A stretch of 64,000 bases of DNA from Lepus europaeus. Lineage: Eukaryota; Chordata; Mammalia; Lagomorpha; Leporidae. The position numbers were made by a program, and so were the translations under genes. Below the pieces are notes generated by a model. It ran no database searches, had not been told where the DNA came from, and saw only the letters and a program-made list of their open reading frames with translations. Below, in pieces: positions 35,166 through 46,409 of the stretch. The stretch covers positions 22,314,001 to 22,378,000 of the forward strand of contig NC_084827.1 in assembly GCF_033115175.1 (NCBI RefSeq), in the 5' to 3' direction. The stretch's first letter is position 1, and each line of letters starts with the position of its first letter.

Positions 35166-35844
35166 GGGCCTGCACTGTGGCACAGCAGGTAAAGCCACCG
35201 TCTGCAGTGCTGGCATTCCATATGGGCACTGATTCAAGTCCCAGATGATCCACTTTTTTTTTTTTTTTTTGACAGGCAGAGTTAGACAGTGAGAGAGAGA
35301 CAGAGAGAAAGGTCTTCCTTTTCCGTTGGTTCACCCCCCAAATGGCCATTATGGCCGGCGCGCTGTGCTGATCCGAAGCCAGGAGCCAGGTGCTTCCTCC
35401 TGGTTTCCCATGCGGGTGCAGGGCCCAAGGACTTGGGCCATCCTCCACTGCCTTCCCGGGCCACAGCAGAGAGCTGGACTGGAAGAAGAGCAACTGGGTC
35501 AGAATCCGGCACCCCAACCAGGACTAGAACCTGAGGTGCTGGTGCCACAGGCGGAGGATTAGCCAAGTGAGCCACGGCGCTGGCCCCAGCTGATCCGCTT
35601 CTAATCCAGCTCTCTGCTATGGCCTGAGAAAGCACTGGAAGATGTTGCATGTTCTTGGACCCCTCCACGCATGTGAGTGACCCTGAAGAAGCTCCTGGCT
35701 CTTGACTTCGGATTGGCACAGCTCTGACCATTGCAGCCATCTGGGGAGTGAACCAGCAGATAGAAGCTCTCTCTCTCTCGTTCTGTCTCTGCCTTTCTGT
35801 GACTCTGCCTTTCAAATAAATAAATAAATCTTTACAAAAAAGGA
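35166..35844 (+). mobile_element. CSINE, older subtype, split by an opposite-strand SINE
   Basis: Left part 35,166-35,255 ('ggggcctgcactgtggcaca..'). Right part 35,601-35,844 (body, CT tract, 'caaataaataaataaatctt'). Outer target-site duplication AAGAAAGGATAATA (35151-35164) and AAGAAAGAATAATA (35845-35858). Confidence 0.93.
35256..35586 (-). mobile_element. CSINE, young subtype, nested in a + strand SINE
   Basis: T17, 'gacaggcagagttagacag', head '..ccacggcgctggcccc'. Target-site duplication CAGATGATCCACTT (35242-35255) and CAGCTGATCCGCTT (35587-35600) is inside the outer SINE. The long - strand frame here spans both SINEs and is not a gene. Confidence 0.95.
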
Positions 35845-35875
35845 AAGAAAGAATAATAAGACAGAATATATCTGT

Positions 35876-35972
35876 GGAGTGAACCAGTGGATGGGATATT
35901 TTTGTCTCTCTGTCTATCCATCTCTCTCTGTAAACTGACTCACAAATAAAAATAAATAAAATCTTAAAAATT
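35876..35972 (+). mobile_element. CSINE, 5'-truncated 3' end
   Basis: Only 'ggagtgaaccagtggatggg', the CT tract and tail 'cacaaataaaaataaataaa' are present. Confidence 0.85.
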
Positions 35973-36676
35973 CAAATCATTATGCCTGTCCAAGAATTAT
36001 TACTGTCATCAAATCTATCAATCTTGCTGAAGAAATCGATGCAAGTAAAAACTGACTTTAATTACTTCTATAAAAGAGATTTTAAGATCCTCTTAAAGAA
36101 GTTGAACAGCTTGTAGAGTACAGCCATCATTATAAACTGATGCTGTGCAAATATTTACAAGAAATTAGTTTTACTAAGGCTTGAATTTTAACAAAGTTTA
36201 AGAACAACTGCATTTTACAAGTTGTTATTGTGCTTTAATTTGATGTGCTTTAAGGGATGTTTAAAGTCTAATGTTTTCTGTATCTTACCGATAATCTAGT
36301 ACTTTTCAGAGCTACTCTAATGCACAATTGTCCTTAATGGTAAATTTATGAGTATGGCTCACTCGTATTTCTTCTGTGATGAACTATGAAACTCACCCAA
36401 TCATGAAGATGCAATGATTTAAAACTAGAGAGGGAGTTCTATTTAAGCACCAACTTCCATGCAACTAAATAGAGAACAATATTTCACAGAACAACATTTT
36501 TAGAGAAAATTAAACTTGTGTTACAATTATTTCTCATTCTATACCAAGATTATATACATGGCTAGGTAAGATTTCTGTAGATTAGGTATGGCTAGAACTG
36601 ATTTCAGTAACTACTAGACAGGGCAATGCTCTGGCCATTTTCACCTGTTTCCTGATGGTGTCAGTGAAGCTAAGCA
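35973..36676. other. No recognised feature
   Basis: AT-rich DNA without a clear repeat. Confidence 0.5.
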
Positions 36677-36997
36677 TAGAGTTGACTCTCTGTAGTCATG
36701 CATTCCTCATCCACAGATTCAAAGAACCACAGTTGAAAATATGTGAAAACAATTACATGTATACTTAACATGTACAGGCTTTTTTTTGATTATATCCTAA
36801 ATAATACATCAGAACATCTATCTACGTAGTGCTTTGCAGTTTAAACAAACTAGAGGTGACTTAAAGTATAGGGGAGGACAATATGGGTGGCATGCAGATT
36901 TTACTGCACCATTTTATATAAAAGACTTGAACATACGCAGACTTTGGTGTGAAGGGAGTTTTTGCACCAATCTCCATGAATAGCAAGTGATGACTGT
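36677..36997 (-). mobile_element. MER2-like nonautonomous Tigger (DNA transposon)
   Basis: Blocks in order: 'gttgactctctgtagtcatg', 'cacagattcaaagaaccaca', 'gaaaatatgtgaaaacaatt', 'acatgtacaggctttttttt', 'gtgacttaaagtataggg', 'ccattttatataaaagactt', '..agtgatgactgtg'. The ends form a degenerate inverted repeat (ACAGTT/AC.. against CACAGTCATC..). The ~320-bp length fits MER2. Strand is arbitrary because the ends are symmetrical. Confidence 0.7.
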
Positions 36998-37866
36998 GTC
37001 TGTTTTCACTTAGGTATTCTGATTATTCCAGATAGTTCTCAAGACTAATAAGACTGAATGGGCTGGCTGATCATATATCATGAATCTATTCACTGAAAAT
37101 ACAGTTTTGTTATTAGGTCATGCCCATGTATGAATGATTTCAAGATCTCAATCTGTTATGGAATGGAATGCTCTCTCTATTCACAAACATCAGCAGCGAA
37201 ACCTTGAAAAATTGGTTTCAGAAGTAGATGTGCCACCTACGTACAATCCACATATAATCAGTACCAGTTGTAAAGGTTGGGATTGGGGAAGCCTATAATC
37301 TTCAAAAACTAAGGTAGTACTAGTCAATAATCCAGACATATTGAAGTGCCACTAGTCCTGCAAAATCATGATGAGACTCCTAGAAGAGCTTCATGCAACA
37401 CCAAATTTGCAAAGTACACCAGTGAGGGCAATGGACCTAAAAGGGTTGGGTTTAGTAGTAAGACACTTTTTCTCCCCAGGTACTAAAGAAAAATCCACCC
37501 TTAAAAATTTATATCATTGCTGGCTTTGCTATTCAAAGAATCGTTGTCTTCCAATGTAGGGACTGATTGCAGTAAAGCTAGCTAAGATAGAACAAGAACA
37601 ATTCTTGAAAAAATTGAATTTAGGAGAGTTATTCATGAGGTAGGCTTGATATTCCTATAGAACCCATGTGTGTTACAACACCTAGGAGAGGGGGTTATTC
37701 CTTATACCCAAGGTTAATTTCCCTGGGTACTGCCAGACCCTAGGATTCACTAAGCAAAAATATAATTATACAAGAAAATACAATTGTAGTCGAGAGGAGA
37801 TCTGAATTCATGTTCTTGATACATAACTGTTTGCATCTTATAAACTCCACGTGATTCCTCCAGTAT
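36998..37866. other. No recognised feature
   Basis: No repeat family or coding signal seen. Confidence 0.5.
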
Positions 37867-38176
37867 CTTTTTTTTTTTATTTGACAGATAGAGTTAGACA
37901 GTGAGAGAGAGACAAAGGTCTTCCTTTTTTCCTTTTGCGTTGGTTCACTCCCCAAATAGCAATTATGGCCGGCGCACTGCGCCGATCCGAAGCCAGGAGC
38001 CAGGTGCTTCCTCCTGGTCTCCCATGCGGGTGCAGGGCCCAAGCACTTGGGCCATCCTCCCCTGCCTTCCTGGGCCACAGCAGAGAGCTGGACTGGAAGA
38101 GCAGCAACTGGGACTAGAACCCTGAGTGCTGGCACTGCAGGCAGAGGATTAACCTAGTGAGCCGCTGCGCCAGCCT
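37867..38176 (-). mobile_element. CSINE, young subtype
   Basis: 'tttttttttttatttgacag', 'atagagttagacagtgag', head '..gagccgctgcgccagcc'. Target-site duplication not clear. Confidence 0.92.
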
Positions 38177-38811
38177 TATTATTTATCTTATGGATGCTTA
38201 TTCCCATGACACCAAGCAGAGTTATCCATAAAGAAGTTAAAGGGAAAAGGAGAGAAAGTAGATTAGTTAAAAAAGTTAAAATAGAATTCTGAATAGAAAT
38301 GCCTTTTATATCAGACAGAGAACTAACTGGATGAAGTGGGAGGATTGTAACAGAAACAGATAAGAGAGATGGGGGTGGGTGAGAACTTGATGAATTAAGA
38401 TTAGTATGCCCTTCTAATAAGAGCGATTGCTACTCAATTATAGCTTATTGTTGACAAGTGGAAATATGTTCTAAAAATATTCTGGTTTTTCAAATCAAAT
38501 TACAAGTCAAAATTATAAGTGAAATGATACAATTTTAGAATGTTAGGTCTACTAAAAATAAACTTATACCAATATATTGACCACACTTGTTTAAAACATG
38601 AATATATACACACACATACACATGTATTCACATTTGAAGGATAAATATGGCACAATCTCTGCCAGTTTGTGACCTGTGAATTAGATGTTTCATTCCCTTG
38701 TAAAACTATTGGTTAAACTTGTCTTTGTGGTTGCTTGGAATACCATAGGACCAGAGAAATAAAGAGACTGTAGAATTTCTGGCCTCCCACACACTCTATT
38801 TTCCTTGTCAT
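38177..38811. other. No recognised feature
   Basis: Only a short CA-rich run near 38,605. Confidence 0.5.
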
Positions 38812-39072
38812 GTTCACAGTATCACAGAAGAGAGGTGGAGAGACAGAGAAAGAAATCTTCCATCCATTGATTTATTCCCCAAAAGGCTACAATACTGGGG
38901 CTGTACCAGGCCAAAGCCAGGAGTCAGGAATGTCATCCAGGTCTCCCACATGTTCTGCTGCTTTCCTAGGTGCATTGGCAAGGAACTGGGCTGGAAGCAG
39001 AGCAGCTAGGTGACACAGGATGCTGGTGTTGCAGGTGGCAGACTAATACGCTGTGTAGCAATGCCAACCCAA
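38812..39072 (-). mobile_element. CSINE, older subtype, with deletions
   Basis: Keeps 'aaatcttccatccattga', 'ccaggccaaagccaggagtc', 'ggatgctggtgttgcaggtg'. The tail is missing or decayed, and about 40 bp are missing after 'ctcccacatg'. Confidence 0.82.
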
Positions 39073-39226
39073 GTTTATCATTCTTTACCATGCTATTTTT
39101 TTTTTTACTTAACATTCTCCCAGCTTAGCTACAAACTCACACAATGTTTCTCTTAGCAGTATCTTTTCCTTTTCCTCTTGTGATTGAGGAAAATACTGCT
39201 ATGTTTTGAATTTCTCTTCTGACACT

Positions 39227-39318
39227 TCTTTTTTTTTTGACAGGCAGAGTGGACAGTGAGAGAGAGAGACAGAAAGAAAGGTCTTTCTTTTCTGCTGGTT
39301 CACCCCCGAATGGCCACT
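39227..39318 (-). mobile_element. CSINE, young subtype, 5'-truncated
   Basis: T10, 'gacaggcagagtggacagtg' to 'acccccgaatggccac', then unrelated DNA. Only the SINE 3' end was copied. Confidence 0.9.
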
Positions 39319-40439
39319 TTAATGATTGTTGGAATTAATTTGATCTTGATGTTTTTAATTATTATTTTCTTGTAAATGAATATGGTTCAATGTAATTTTA
39401 TTTCAATGGTTTAATTTTTCTTGATTTTGGAAAGTTTTAAATTCTTTATTTTTGAGTCCTTGTGAATTAATAGTATTCAGTAAAATTCTAGTATGCATAA
39501 CTAGCAAATAAAAGTTAGTAAAATAGGAATGCTCTGATCAGTTAATAGAGTAATGCTCTCCTCTCCTGCCAGAGAAATGTTTCATCTCCCAGTATAATCT
39601 GTAAGACTATATAAATCTTGGAATAATGATGACTCATTTAGAGAACCTAATGATAATTGGGGGTTTGAAAGAGGCACGACATGGAAAAATATCTCTAAGA
39701 TTCTCAAAATATACTCCAAAGTTATTATGACAACCCAGAAACCCAGAAAGATTCTACACATATTTGACATTACATATCCATTAAATTCATTAAATCAAAA
39801 ATATTCATTTACTTCCTATTCTGGCTCAGTCATCTTTAGGTGTTGTGGATAAAGAATGAGGCAAATACACAAACTCTCCCCCAGTGAAACTTTTATTTTA
39901 AATCAGGGAGCTTACAATAACTCCATCAACACAATTAGGTATACTTTATTAGGTGTTGGTAAATAAACTAAAAGTGTCTAAGGATGATACAGAAAAATGG
40001 GGATAGTTGTAGTTGCAGTTTTATAGGATGGTTAAGAAAGGCAATTCTACTAAGATCATAAATAAGCAGAAAGCTGCAGGAGGTAATGAAGTGAACCAGG
40101 TGGGTGTATAGAAGGACATAACATGTTGAGGGTAGCTGGTGGAAATGGTCTGAAATATCAAGTGTTAGTGAGTAATGAAAAAAAAAATAAAAAAACAAAT
40201 GTATGTATCTGAAATAAAAGAAGGCTGTGCAACTCAGAAAATATTGAAAGAAATTAGCATAGAGGCAGCAAAGCATATTTAACCTTTTATGTTTTGGAGT
40301 TACTGGTTTTATTTCTCTTGGTGGAATAGGGAGCAGTGAAGAGATTGGAGCATGAATTCTAGCAGAAGCTTTGTTTTGAATAGCAAAAATAACAGAATCA
40401 TTCAAGATGGTCTTAAAGTAGGCAAAGGTTAACAAACAG
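39319..40439. other. No recognised feature
   Basis: AT-rich. A 159-aa - strand frame (40,447-39,968) is hydrophobic and T-rich in composition with no recognisable domain, and is judged a chance frame. Confidence 0.45.
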
Positions 40440-41060
40440 TAGTGCATTCATACCCTGAAATACTACTCCAGAAGAAACAAGAATTATTTATTGATATATG
40501 CAATGACTTGGATGAATGAATCATCAGGGAATTACCAACTTTCTAAAAATAATAAAACTAGGAAAAAATAGTGAATACATTCGTGGTTTCAAGAGGTTGA
40601 AGAGAGGAAGAATAGAAATAGAAGTGGCAAGGGCTGACACAGTGGTGTAGAAGGCTAAGCCTCTACCTGCAGTGCCGGCATCCCAAATGGGTGCCAGTTC
40701 GAGTTCCGGCTGCTCTACTTCCATCCAACTCCCTCTTAATACACCTGGGAAAGCATCAGAAGATGGCCCAAGTACTTGGGCCCTTGCATCCATGTGGGAG
40801 ACCTGGTGAAGATTTCTCTGTCTCCATCTCTCCTTCTCTCTTTGTAACTCTGTCTTTGAAATATATAAATAAATATATATTTTTAAGGAAATGGAGTGAC
40901 TGTGGAAGTTCAAAATGAGGGATCCTTGTGGTACTGGCAATGTCCTGACTGTGGTCTTGTGTATTTTCACAAGATATTACCATAGGAGGAAACTAGGAAA
41001 GAGCTAATGGGGTCTCTGGATTATTTCCTACTTCGAATGTGAATCTACAATAATCTCAAA
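40440..41060 (+). mobile_element. Old L1M 3' end, split by a SINE
   Basis: Before the SINE: 'cataccctgaaatactactc', 'gcaatgacttggatgaatga'. After it: 'gggatccttgtggtactggc', 'acaagatattaccataggag', 'gaatgtgaatctacaataat', in L1M 3' UTR order. Confidence 0.75.
40628..40887 (+). mobile_element. CSINE, older subtype, internally deleted, in L1M
   Basis: 'agggctgacacagtggtgta', 'cagttcgagttccggctgc', then a deletion after 'gggagacctggtgaag', CT tract, tail 'gaaatatataaataaatata'. Confidence 0.9.
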
Positions 41061-41479
41061 GATGAATAAGGACACAGACATGTTTGAACACTATACAATG
41101 AATATACATATGAAATAATCATATGATGGCAAGTACACATGTACAACTTTTATATACTAGTTTAAAATGTAAAAATCAAATTCAAATTTTTTAAAAAATT
41201 TGGCTGCTAATATCAAATAATGACTTTTTAATTTCCAATCCTTAGGCTTTTTATCTCTTATACAAGCATTAATTTATTACATCAGCTAAGACTAATGCTG
41301 ATAAAATGATTTATAGAAACAAGACACTTTCATTCCATTCTCATATATACTTCCAGTGTATCAATAATAAACATAATGTTTGCAAATAGATATTGTTGAT
41401 TTAAAAGAGGCATATTTGCTTCATTAAGGATTTGTATCATAAACATGTTTTTTGTATCACAGATTTTCAACTTCATCAA
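41061..41479. other. AT-rich, no recognised feature
   Basis: No clear repeat family. Confidence 0.45.
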
Positions 41480-42830
41480 GTGCTTCTTGTACATGTACTG
41501 AAGTAATTAGGTAACTAAATAATTTGTGTTATTTTCTATTAATATGATGAATTAAATATATTTTCAAATGTTAAACCATTTTTGTAGTCTTTATGTATAT
41601 AGTACTGAATTCATTTCCAATGTATTTTATTGATACATTCTTTAGAATATTTACAGTTTTGGTTAACAGAGAAATTACATCACCAGGAATTTGTATTGAA
41701 TTTTGGCTTGATCACAATGTGAGGTATAAATGTTTCCTTTTCTCTATTTCCTCAAATTTTGGGGTAATATTGATACTATTTCTTTCTTATACTTATGCAG
41801 GAAGTCACTCATGGAAGAATTTGGGCCTGGAGTTTGTTTTCTGTGAAGATTCTTAATAATGTATTCTAATGTAGATTTAGAGATTCAGTTTCTTCTGCTG
41901 TCAGTTTGTGGCTTTTGAGAAATTCATGCACTTACCTACATTTTCAGATATTTTGGAGTAGAAATTTTCATTATAATATTTTACAATTTTATTTTTAGTA
42001 ATATAATGCTTAAAAATATCATGCAACTTGCTATCTGATATTCATGACTTTGCTTTATTTTTTCCTTTGTTTACTTCACTTAATTTTTTTAAGTTTTTTA
42101 TTTGAGAGACAAAAAATAGGGAGTTAAATCTAAAAGTTAAATCTAAAAGTACTCCCACTTGCTTTTTATTTCTCCAATGCTCCCAACCAGGAATTCAATC
42201 CAGCTGTCCCATGTGGATTCCAGGAAGCCAGTCACTTGAGCCATTCCCACTGCTTCCAGGTCTGCATTTGCAGGAAGGTAGAGTCAGAGGTATAGCTGGA
42301 TATCAAGAACAATATGAGATGCCAGAATCTTAACCACTAGGCCCGGCATTACCAACATGTTTAATCTTTACAATGTGCTCAATTTGTATTTGTTTTGTTT
42401 CTCTTGTATATGCACACACACACACACATCTACACGTAAATATTCAAATTGCATGCATTTTTTTAACTTTTCTCATGCATTTTTCACTTTCATATTTATT
42501 AGTTTCTTTATCATACTTTATTTGATTTGATAGTATTTTTTCCAACTTCCTGAAATGATAATTGTGGTAATTAATTTCCAGGCCTTATTGGTGACTGATA
42601 TCCACTTAAGATATCATGTTTTTGTTTTTTTTTTTTTTCTGAATCATTTGGCTGTTTCTATATACATGTTTTCATTAATTTCAAAATATCTTCCTCTTTA
42701 AATGACCATTTATGTTTCTTGGTAGTTATGGATTTTCTAGATATATTTTCATTGATGTTGATATGGTAATCTTAAAGCTTCAATCCAATAAAATTTTTTG
42801 CAAGTTTTCTCTATAAATCACAATATAAAA
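41480..42830 (-). mobile_element. Old, strongly decayed L1 (ORF2 region), split by a SINE
   Basis: 'gaatttgggcctggagtttg', 'aagattcttaataatgtatt' and 'gattcagtttcttctgctgt' match the antisense of the L1 ORF2 region. Beyond the SINE, 'aatttcaaaatatcttcctc' is also L1-like. Limits and subfamily are uncertain. Confidence 0.5.
42087..42350 (-). mobile_element. CSINE, older subtype, diverged, with 13-bp tandem duplication
   Basis: 'agttttttatttgagagaca', 'ccaggaattcaatccagctg', 'accactaggcccggc'. 'gttaaatctaaaa' is repeated twice near 42,122-42,148. Confidence 0.78.
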
Positions 42831-43249
42831 AATTGGCAAATGCTACATGTTACTTGAAAATTGTATGTCAAACAGATTTATAAGAATTATATACTACTAT
42901 AATATTAACAGTTTGTGACTATTTTAAAATTGACTTTACATGACTGAAGTTGAAGTTTCGTGTTTTTTTTTTTTTTTTATAGCCTATGCCTATTTTTCTC
43001 CTGGTTTATGCTCTTTTACTTTAGATTTTTTGAGCACTTTGTTTAGTAAGTCCATTAAATCTTTGACTTCGTAATGTAATTCACAAACGCATTATCTCAA
43101 AAAGTAATAAATGAAATATTAAGTTGAAAAAAGTATAAACTATTTAATATAAATTTATGAAAACATGTACAAATATGTGTATTGAAAACTGATTCCAGCT
43201 GAGGAAACGAAAAACAAAACAAAAGGTATACAATATTCATGAGCAGGTT
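42831..43249. other. AT-rich, no recognised feature
   Basis: May contain further L1 debris, but none was matched. Confidence 0.4.
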
Positions 43250-44426
43250 GATTTGATCCTCTGAGATGTCCAATACGCCCAACTTGCTTCACAGATTGTG
43301 CATAATGACAATCAAAATCGCAGCAAGCTTTTTCTTATATAATTGAAAAAAACAACTTGATATCTATATGGAAATGCTGTGAGTTTAGAAGAATCAAAAC
43401 AATTTTAGGAGAGAAAGAAATAATATTATATGAGTTACAGTATTTTATTCTAAGATGAATTATGAAGTTCTGACAATCAAAATAAGGATATACATATATA
43501 CCAATGGAAAAGAATGGAGCTCAGTAACATCAGTAACATACCCACATACATAGTCATTGCTTTTCCACAGGATGTCATAGTAATTCAATGGGAAAGGGTA
43601 ATCTTTCAACAGAGGCTTCATATTGAAAAAAAATCCTTAGTTATTATTTGTTATCATACATAAGAATAAACAGAAAACTGATCCAATACCTAAACTTCAA
43701 GGTGAACACTGTAACACTTCTAGAGAAAAAGGTAGATGAAAATATTCATGACCTTCATGACATTGAATAAGCATACACACAAAAAAATCATAAATGTTTT
43801 TTTCTAATTTTGACTTAGTCAATTTGAAAATAGCACTTTGAAAGACATTTTCAATGAAAAATGTTCAAAAAGAACTATATAGTTGGATGAAATATTTGTG
43901 AAGTACATATATCTTATCTGTAGGTAAATAATATGAACTTTTAAGACTGGGTAATAAAGCAACACCTACAAAATTTCAACATACTTCACAGAGGGTATAC
44001 ACAAAATCAACCTTCACTTGAAAGGATGAATCTTTCATCAGCAAGAAAATGCAAAATAGAACCAGAAGAGTTACCATGATACAGAAGTCTCATACACTGA
44101 TGTTGGAATTAAACAATACGATTACATTTCAAAGTGCCTCGAGATGTATTTTAAAGCTAACTTTATTACATGATCTTGAAATGAAACTTTAATATTATGC
44201 AAGATCTCTTCATAGCAACTTCATTCATAAAATCCCCAGACTGAGAACATCCCAACTGCCCATACCAAATTAGGGCACATCAATACAAATAGTATCACTC
44301 AATATTCAAAACAGATGTCTTATTAATACATAAATATGGATTAGGCTTCAAAATATGCAAAATGAAATAATCCAGGCATGACAGAGTACATAATGAATGA
44401 TTCAGTTTTCATAAAGCTTAAGAAGC

Positions 44427-45709
44427 GGTAATGTTACAGAGTGGAGAGAGTGAGGAGGCTGCGTCTGGCTCCTGCTCTCACAGCCATTGCAGTACATTGA
44501 GCTCCATAGAGACAGCGCCAGGGCAAGTGAGAGCCGAACGGGCACTGGGCGACTCTGTGCCTCGCTGAGGAAAAATAACTAAACATGGGCAAAGGAGATC
44601 CTAAGAAGCCGAGAGGCAAAATGTCATCATATGCATTCTTTGTGCAAACTTGCTGGAAGGAGAATAAGAAGAAGCACCCAGATGCTTCCGTCAACTTCTC
44701 AGAGTTTTCTAAGAAGTGCTCAGAGAGGTGGAAGACCATGACTGCTAAAGAGAAGGGAAAATCTGAAGACATGGCAAAGGCGGACAAGGCTCGTTATGAA
44801 AGAGAAATGAAAACCTATATCCCTCCTAAAGGGGAGACAAAAAAGAAGTTCAAGGATCCCAATGCACCCAAGAGGCCTCCTTCGGCCTTTTTCTTGTTCT
44901 GTTCTGAGTATCGCCCCAAAATCAAAGGAGAGCATCCTGGCCTGTCCATTGGTGATGTTGCTAACAAACTAGGAGAGATGTGGAATAACACTGCTGCAGA
45001 TGACAAGCAGCCCTAGGAGAAGAAGGCTGCCAAGCTGAAGGAAAAGTACGAGAAGGATATTGCCGCATACTGAGCTAAAGGAAAACCTGATGCAGCGAAA
45101 AAGGGAGTCGTCAAGGCTGAAAAGAGCAAGAAAAAGAAGGAAGAGGAGGAAGATGAAGAAGACGAAGAGGATGAGGAGGAAGAGGAAGATGAAGAAGATG
45201 AAGATGAAGAAGAAGAAGATGCTGATGAATAAGTTGGTTCTAGCGCAGTTTTTTTTTTCTTATCTATAAAGCATTTAACCCCCCTGTACACAACTCACTC
45301 CTTTTAAAGAAAAAAAATTGAAATGTAAGGCTGTGTAAGATTTGTTTTTAAACTGTACAGTGTCTTTTTTTGTATAGTTAACACACTACCGAATGTGTCT
45401 TTAGATAGCCCTGTCCTGGTGGTATTTTCAATAGCCACTAACCTTGCCTGGTACAGTATGGGGGTTGTAAATTGGCATGAAAATTTAAAGCAGGTTCTTG
45501 TTGGTGCACAGCACAAATTAGTTATATATGGGGACGGTCGTTTTTTCATCTTCAGTTGTCTCTGATGCAGCTTATATGAAATAATTGTTGTTCTGTTAAC
45601 TGAATACCACTCTGTAATTGCAAAAAACAACAACAACAAAAAAAAAGGTTGCAGCTGTTTTGTTGACATTCTGAATGCTTCTAAATAAATACAATTTTTT
45701 ATTAAAAAA
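44427..45709 (+). pseudogene. HMGB1: HMGB1 processed pseudogene
   Basis: Intronless copy of an HMGB1 mRNA: 5' UTR 44,427-44,584, ATG 44,585, normal-position TAA at 45,230-45,232 (215 codons, the usual HMGB1 length, with no net indel), 3' UTR with AATAAA at 45,684-45,689, then a short A run. A perfect 16-bp target-site duplication ATAAAGCTTAAGAAGC lies at 44411-44426 and 45710-45725. Box A (about residues 9-79), box B (95-163) and the acidic tail (186-215) are recognisable. In-frame stops sit at codon 144 (TAT to TAG, 45,014-45,016) and codon 163 (CGA to TGA, 45,071-45,073, a CpG-type change). Missense changes include R24W, E25K, H27N, S53T and F60S; C23, C45 and C106 are kept. The parent protein is a nuclear DNA-bending factor and secreted alarmin. 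This copy is expected to be inactive. Confidence 0.97.
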
Positions 45710-45913
45710 ATAAAGCTTAAGAAGCACATGTTAATATATTTTATATTGATATAAAGCAGATACATAGTTTCTTCAGAAACTGGTGTTGGACTGGGTTATG
45801 GTTGCAAAAGGACCTCATTTCTGTGTGATGGAAATGTTTTACATCCTGATTGTGGTATATTACATGGATGAAAATTATTTCACAAAATTCATCAAAGACC
45901 CAATTAAAACTAT

Positions 45914-45948
45914 CACACACACACACATACACACACATAAACACACAC
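45914..45948. repeat. (CA)n microsatellite, interrupted
   Basis: CA units with TA interruptions at the 3' end of the L1M. Confidence 0.93.
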
Positions 45949-46023
45949 GTGCCTATAACATAATATAATAATCACAGTGGTACTCCTATTTATCTTAGAA
46001 TCTTAAAATGAAGATTGCCTAAA

Positions 46024-46396
46024 CAGGGAACAGTGCTGTGGCATAGCAGGTAAAGCCACCTCCTGCAGTGCTGGCATCCATATTCCAGTCCTGGCTGCTC
46101 CATTTTTGATCCAGCTCTCTACTATGGCCTGGGAAAGCAGTAGAAGATGGTACAGTGCTTGGGACACCGGACCTGGGTGGGAGACCTGGAAGAAGTTCCT
46201 GGCTCCCAGCTTTGGATTGGCACAACTCTGGCTATAGCAACCATCTGGGGAGTGAACCAGCAGATGGAAGACCCCTCTCTTTCTCTCTCTCTCTCTCTCT
46301 GCCTCTATCTCTCTGAAACTCTCTCTCTCTGCCTCTATGTCTCTGAAACTCTGCCTTTGATATAAATAAATAAATAAATAAATGCTTATTTTAAAA
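46024..46396 (+). mobile_element. CSINE, older subtype, with a duplicated CT block
   Basis: Head 'cagggaacagtgctgtggca', tail '(aaat)n gcttattttaa'. Perfect target-site duplication AAGATTGCCTAAA (46011-46023 and 46397-46409). The block 'ctctctgcctctatstctctgaaact' occurs twice in tandem (about 46,292-46,352). Confidence 0.95.
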
Positions 46397-46409
46397 AAGA
46401 TTGCCTAAA

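Larger units (their letters stand above)
43250..45965 (+). mobile_element. Old L1M 3' part, interrupted by the HMGB1 pseudogene
   Basis: 'cataatgacaatcaaaatcg', 'cagaaaactgatccaatacc', and 'ccccagactgagaacatccc' match decayed ORF2 DNA left of 44,411. On the right, 'ctgtgtgatggaaatgtttt', 'acatcctgattgtggtatat', and 'ttcacaaaattcatcaaaga' match an L1M 3' UTR. The pseudogene target-site duplication separates the two halves, so this L1 is older than the pseudogene. Confidence 0.72.

Noticed and set aside
35282-35815. 177-codon frame on the - strand
   Set aside because: It runs through the antisense and sense parts of two nested SINEs. C-repeats are GC-rich and stop-poor, so they give such frames in many copies (for example also at 62,007-62,492 and 28,910-29,338).
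39968-40447. 159-codon hydrophobic frame on the - strand
   Set aside because: AT-rich sequence with Phe/Leu/Tyr-heavy composition and no domain. It looks like a chance frame.
44434-44787. 117-codon frame antisense to the HMGB1 copy
   Set aside because: A shadow frame of the pseudogene; no independent support.
45013-45291. Poly-serine frame on the - strand
   Set aside because: It is the antisense of the HMGB1 acidic tail (GAA/GAT/GAG codons).
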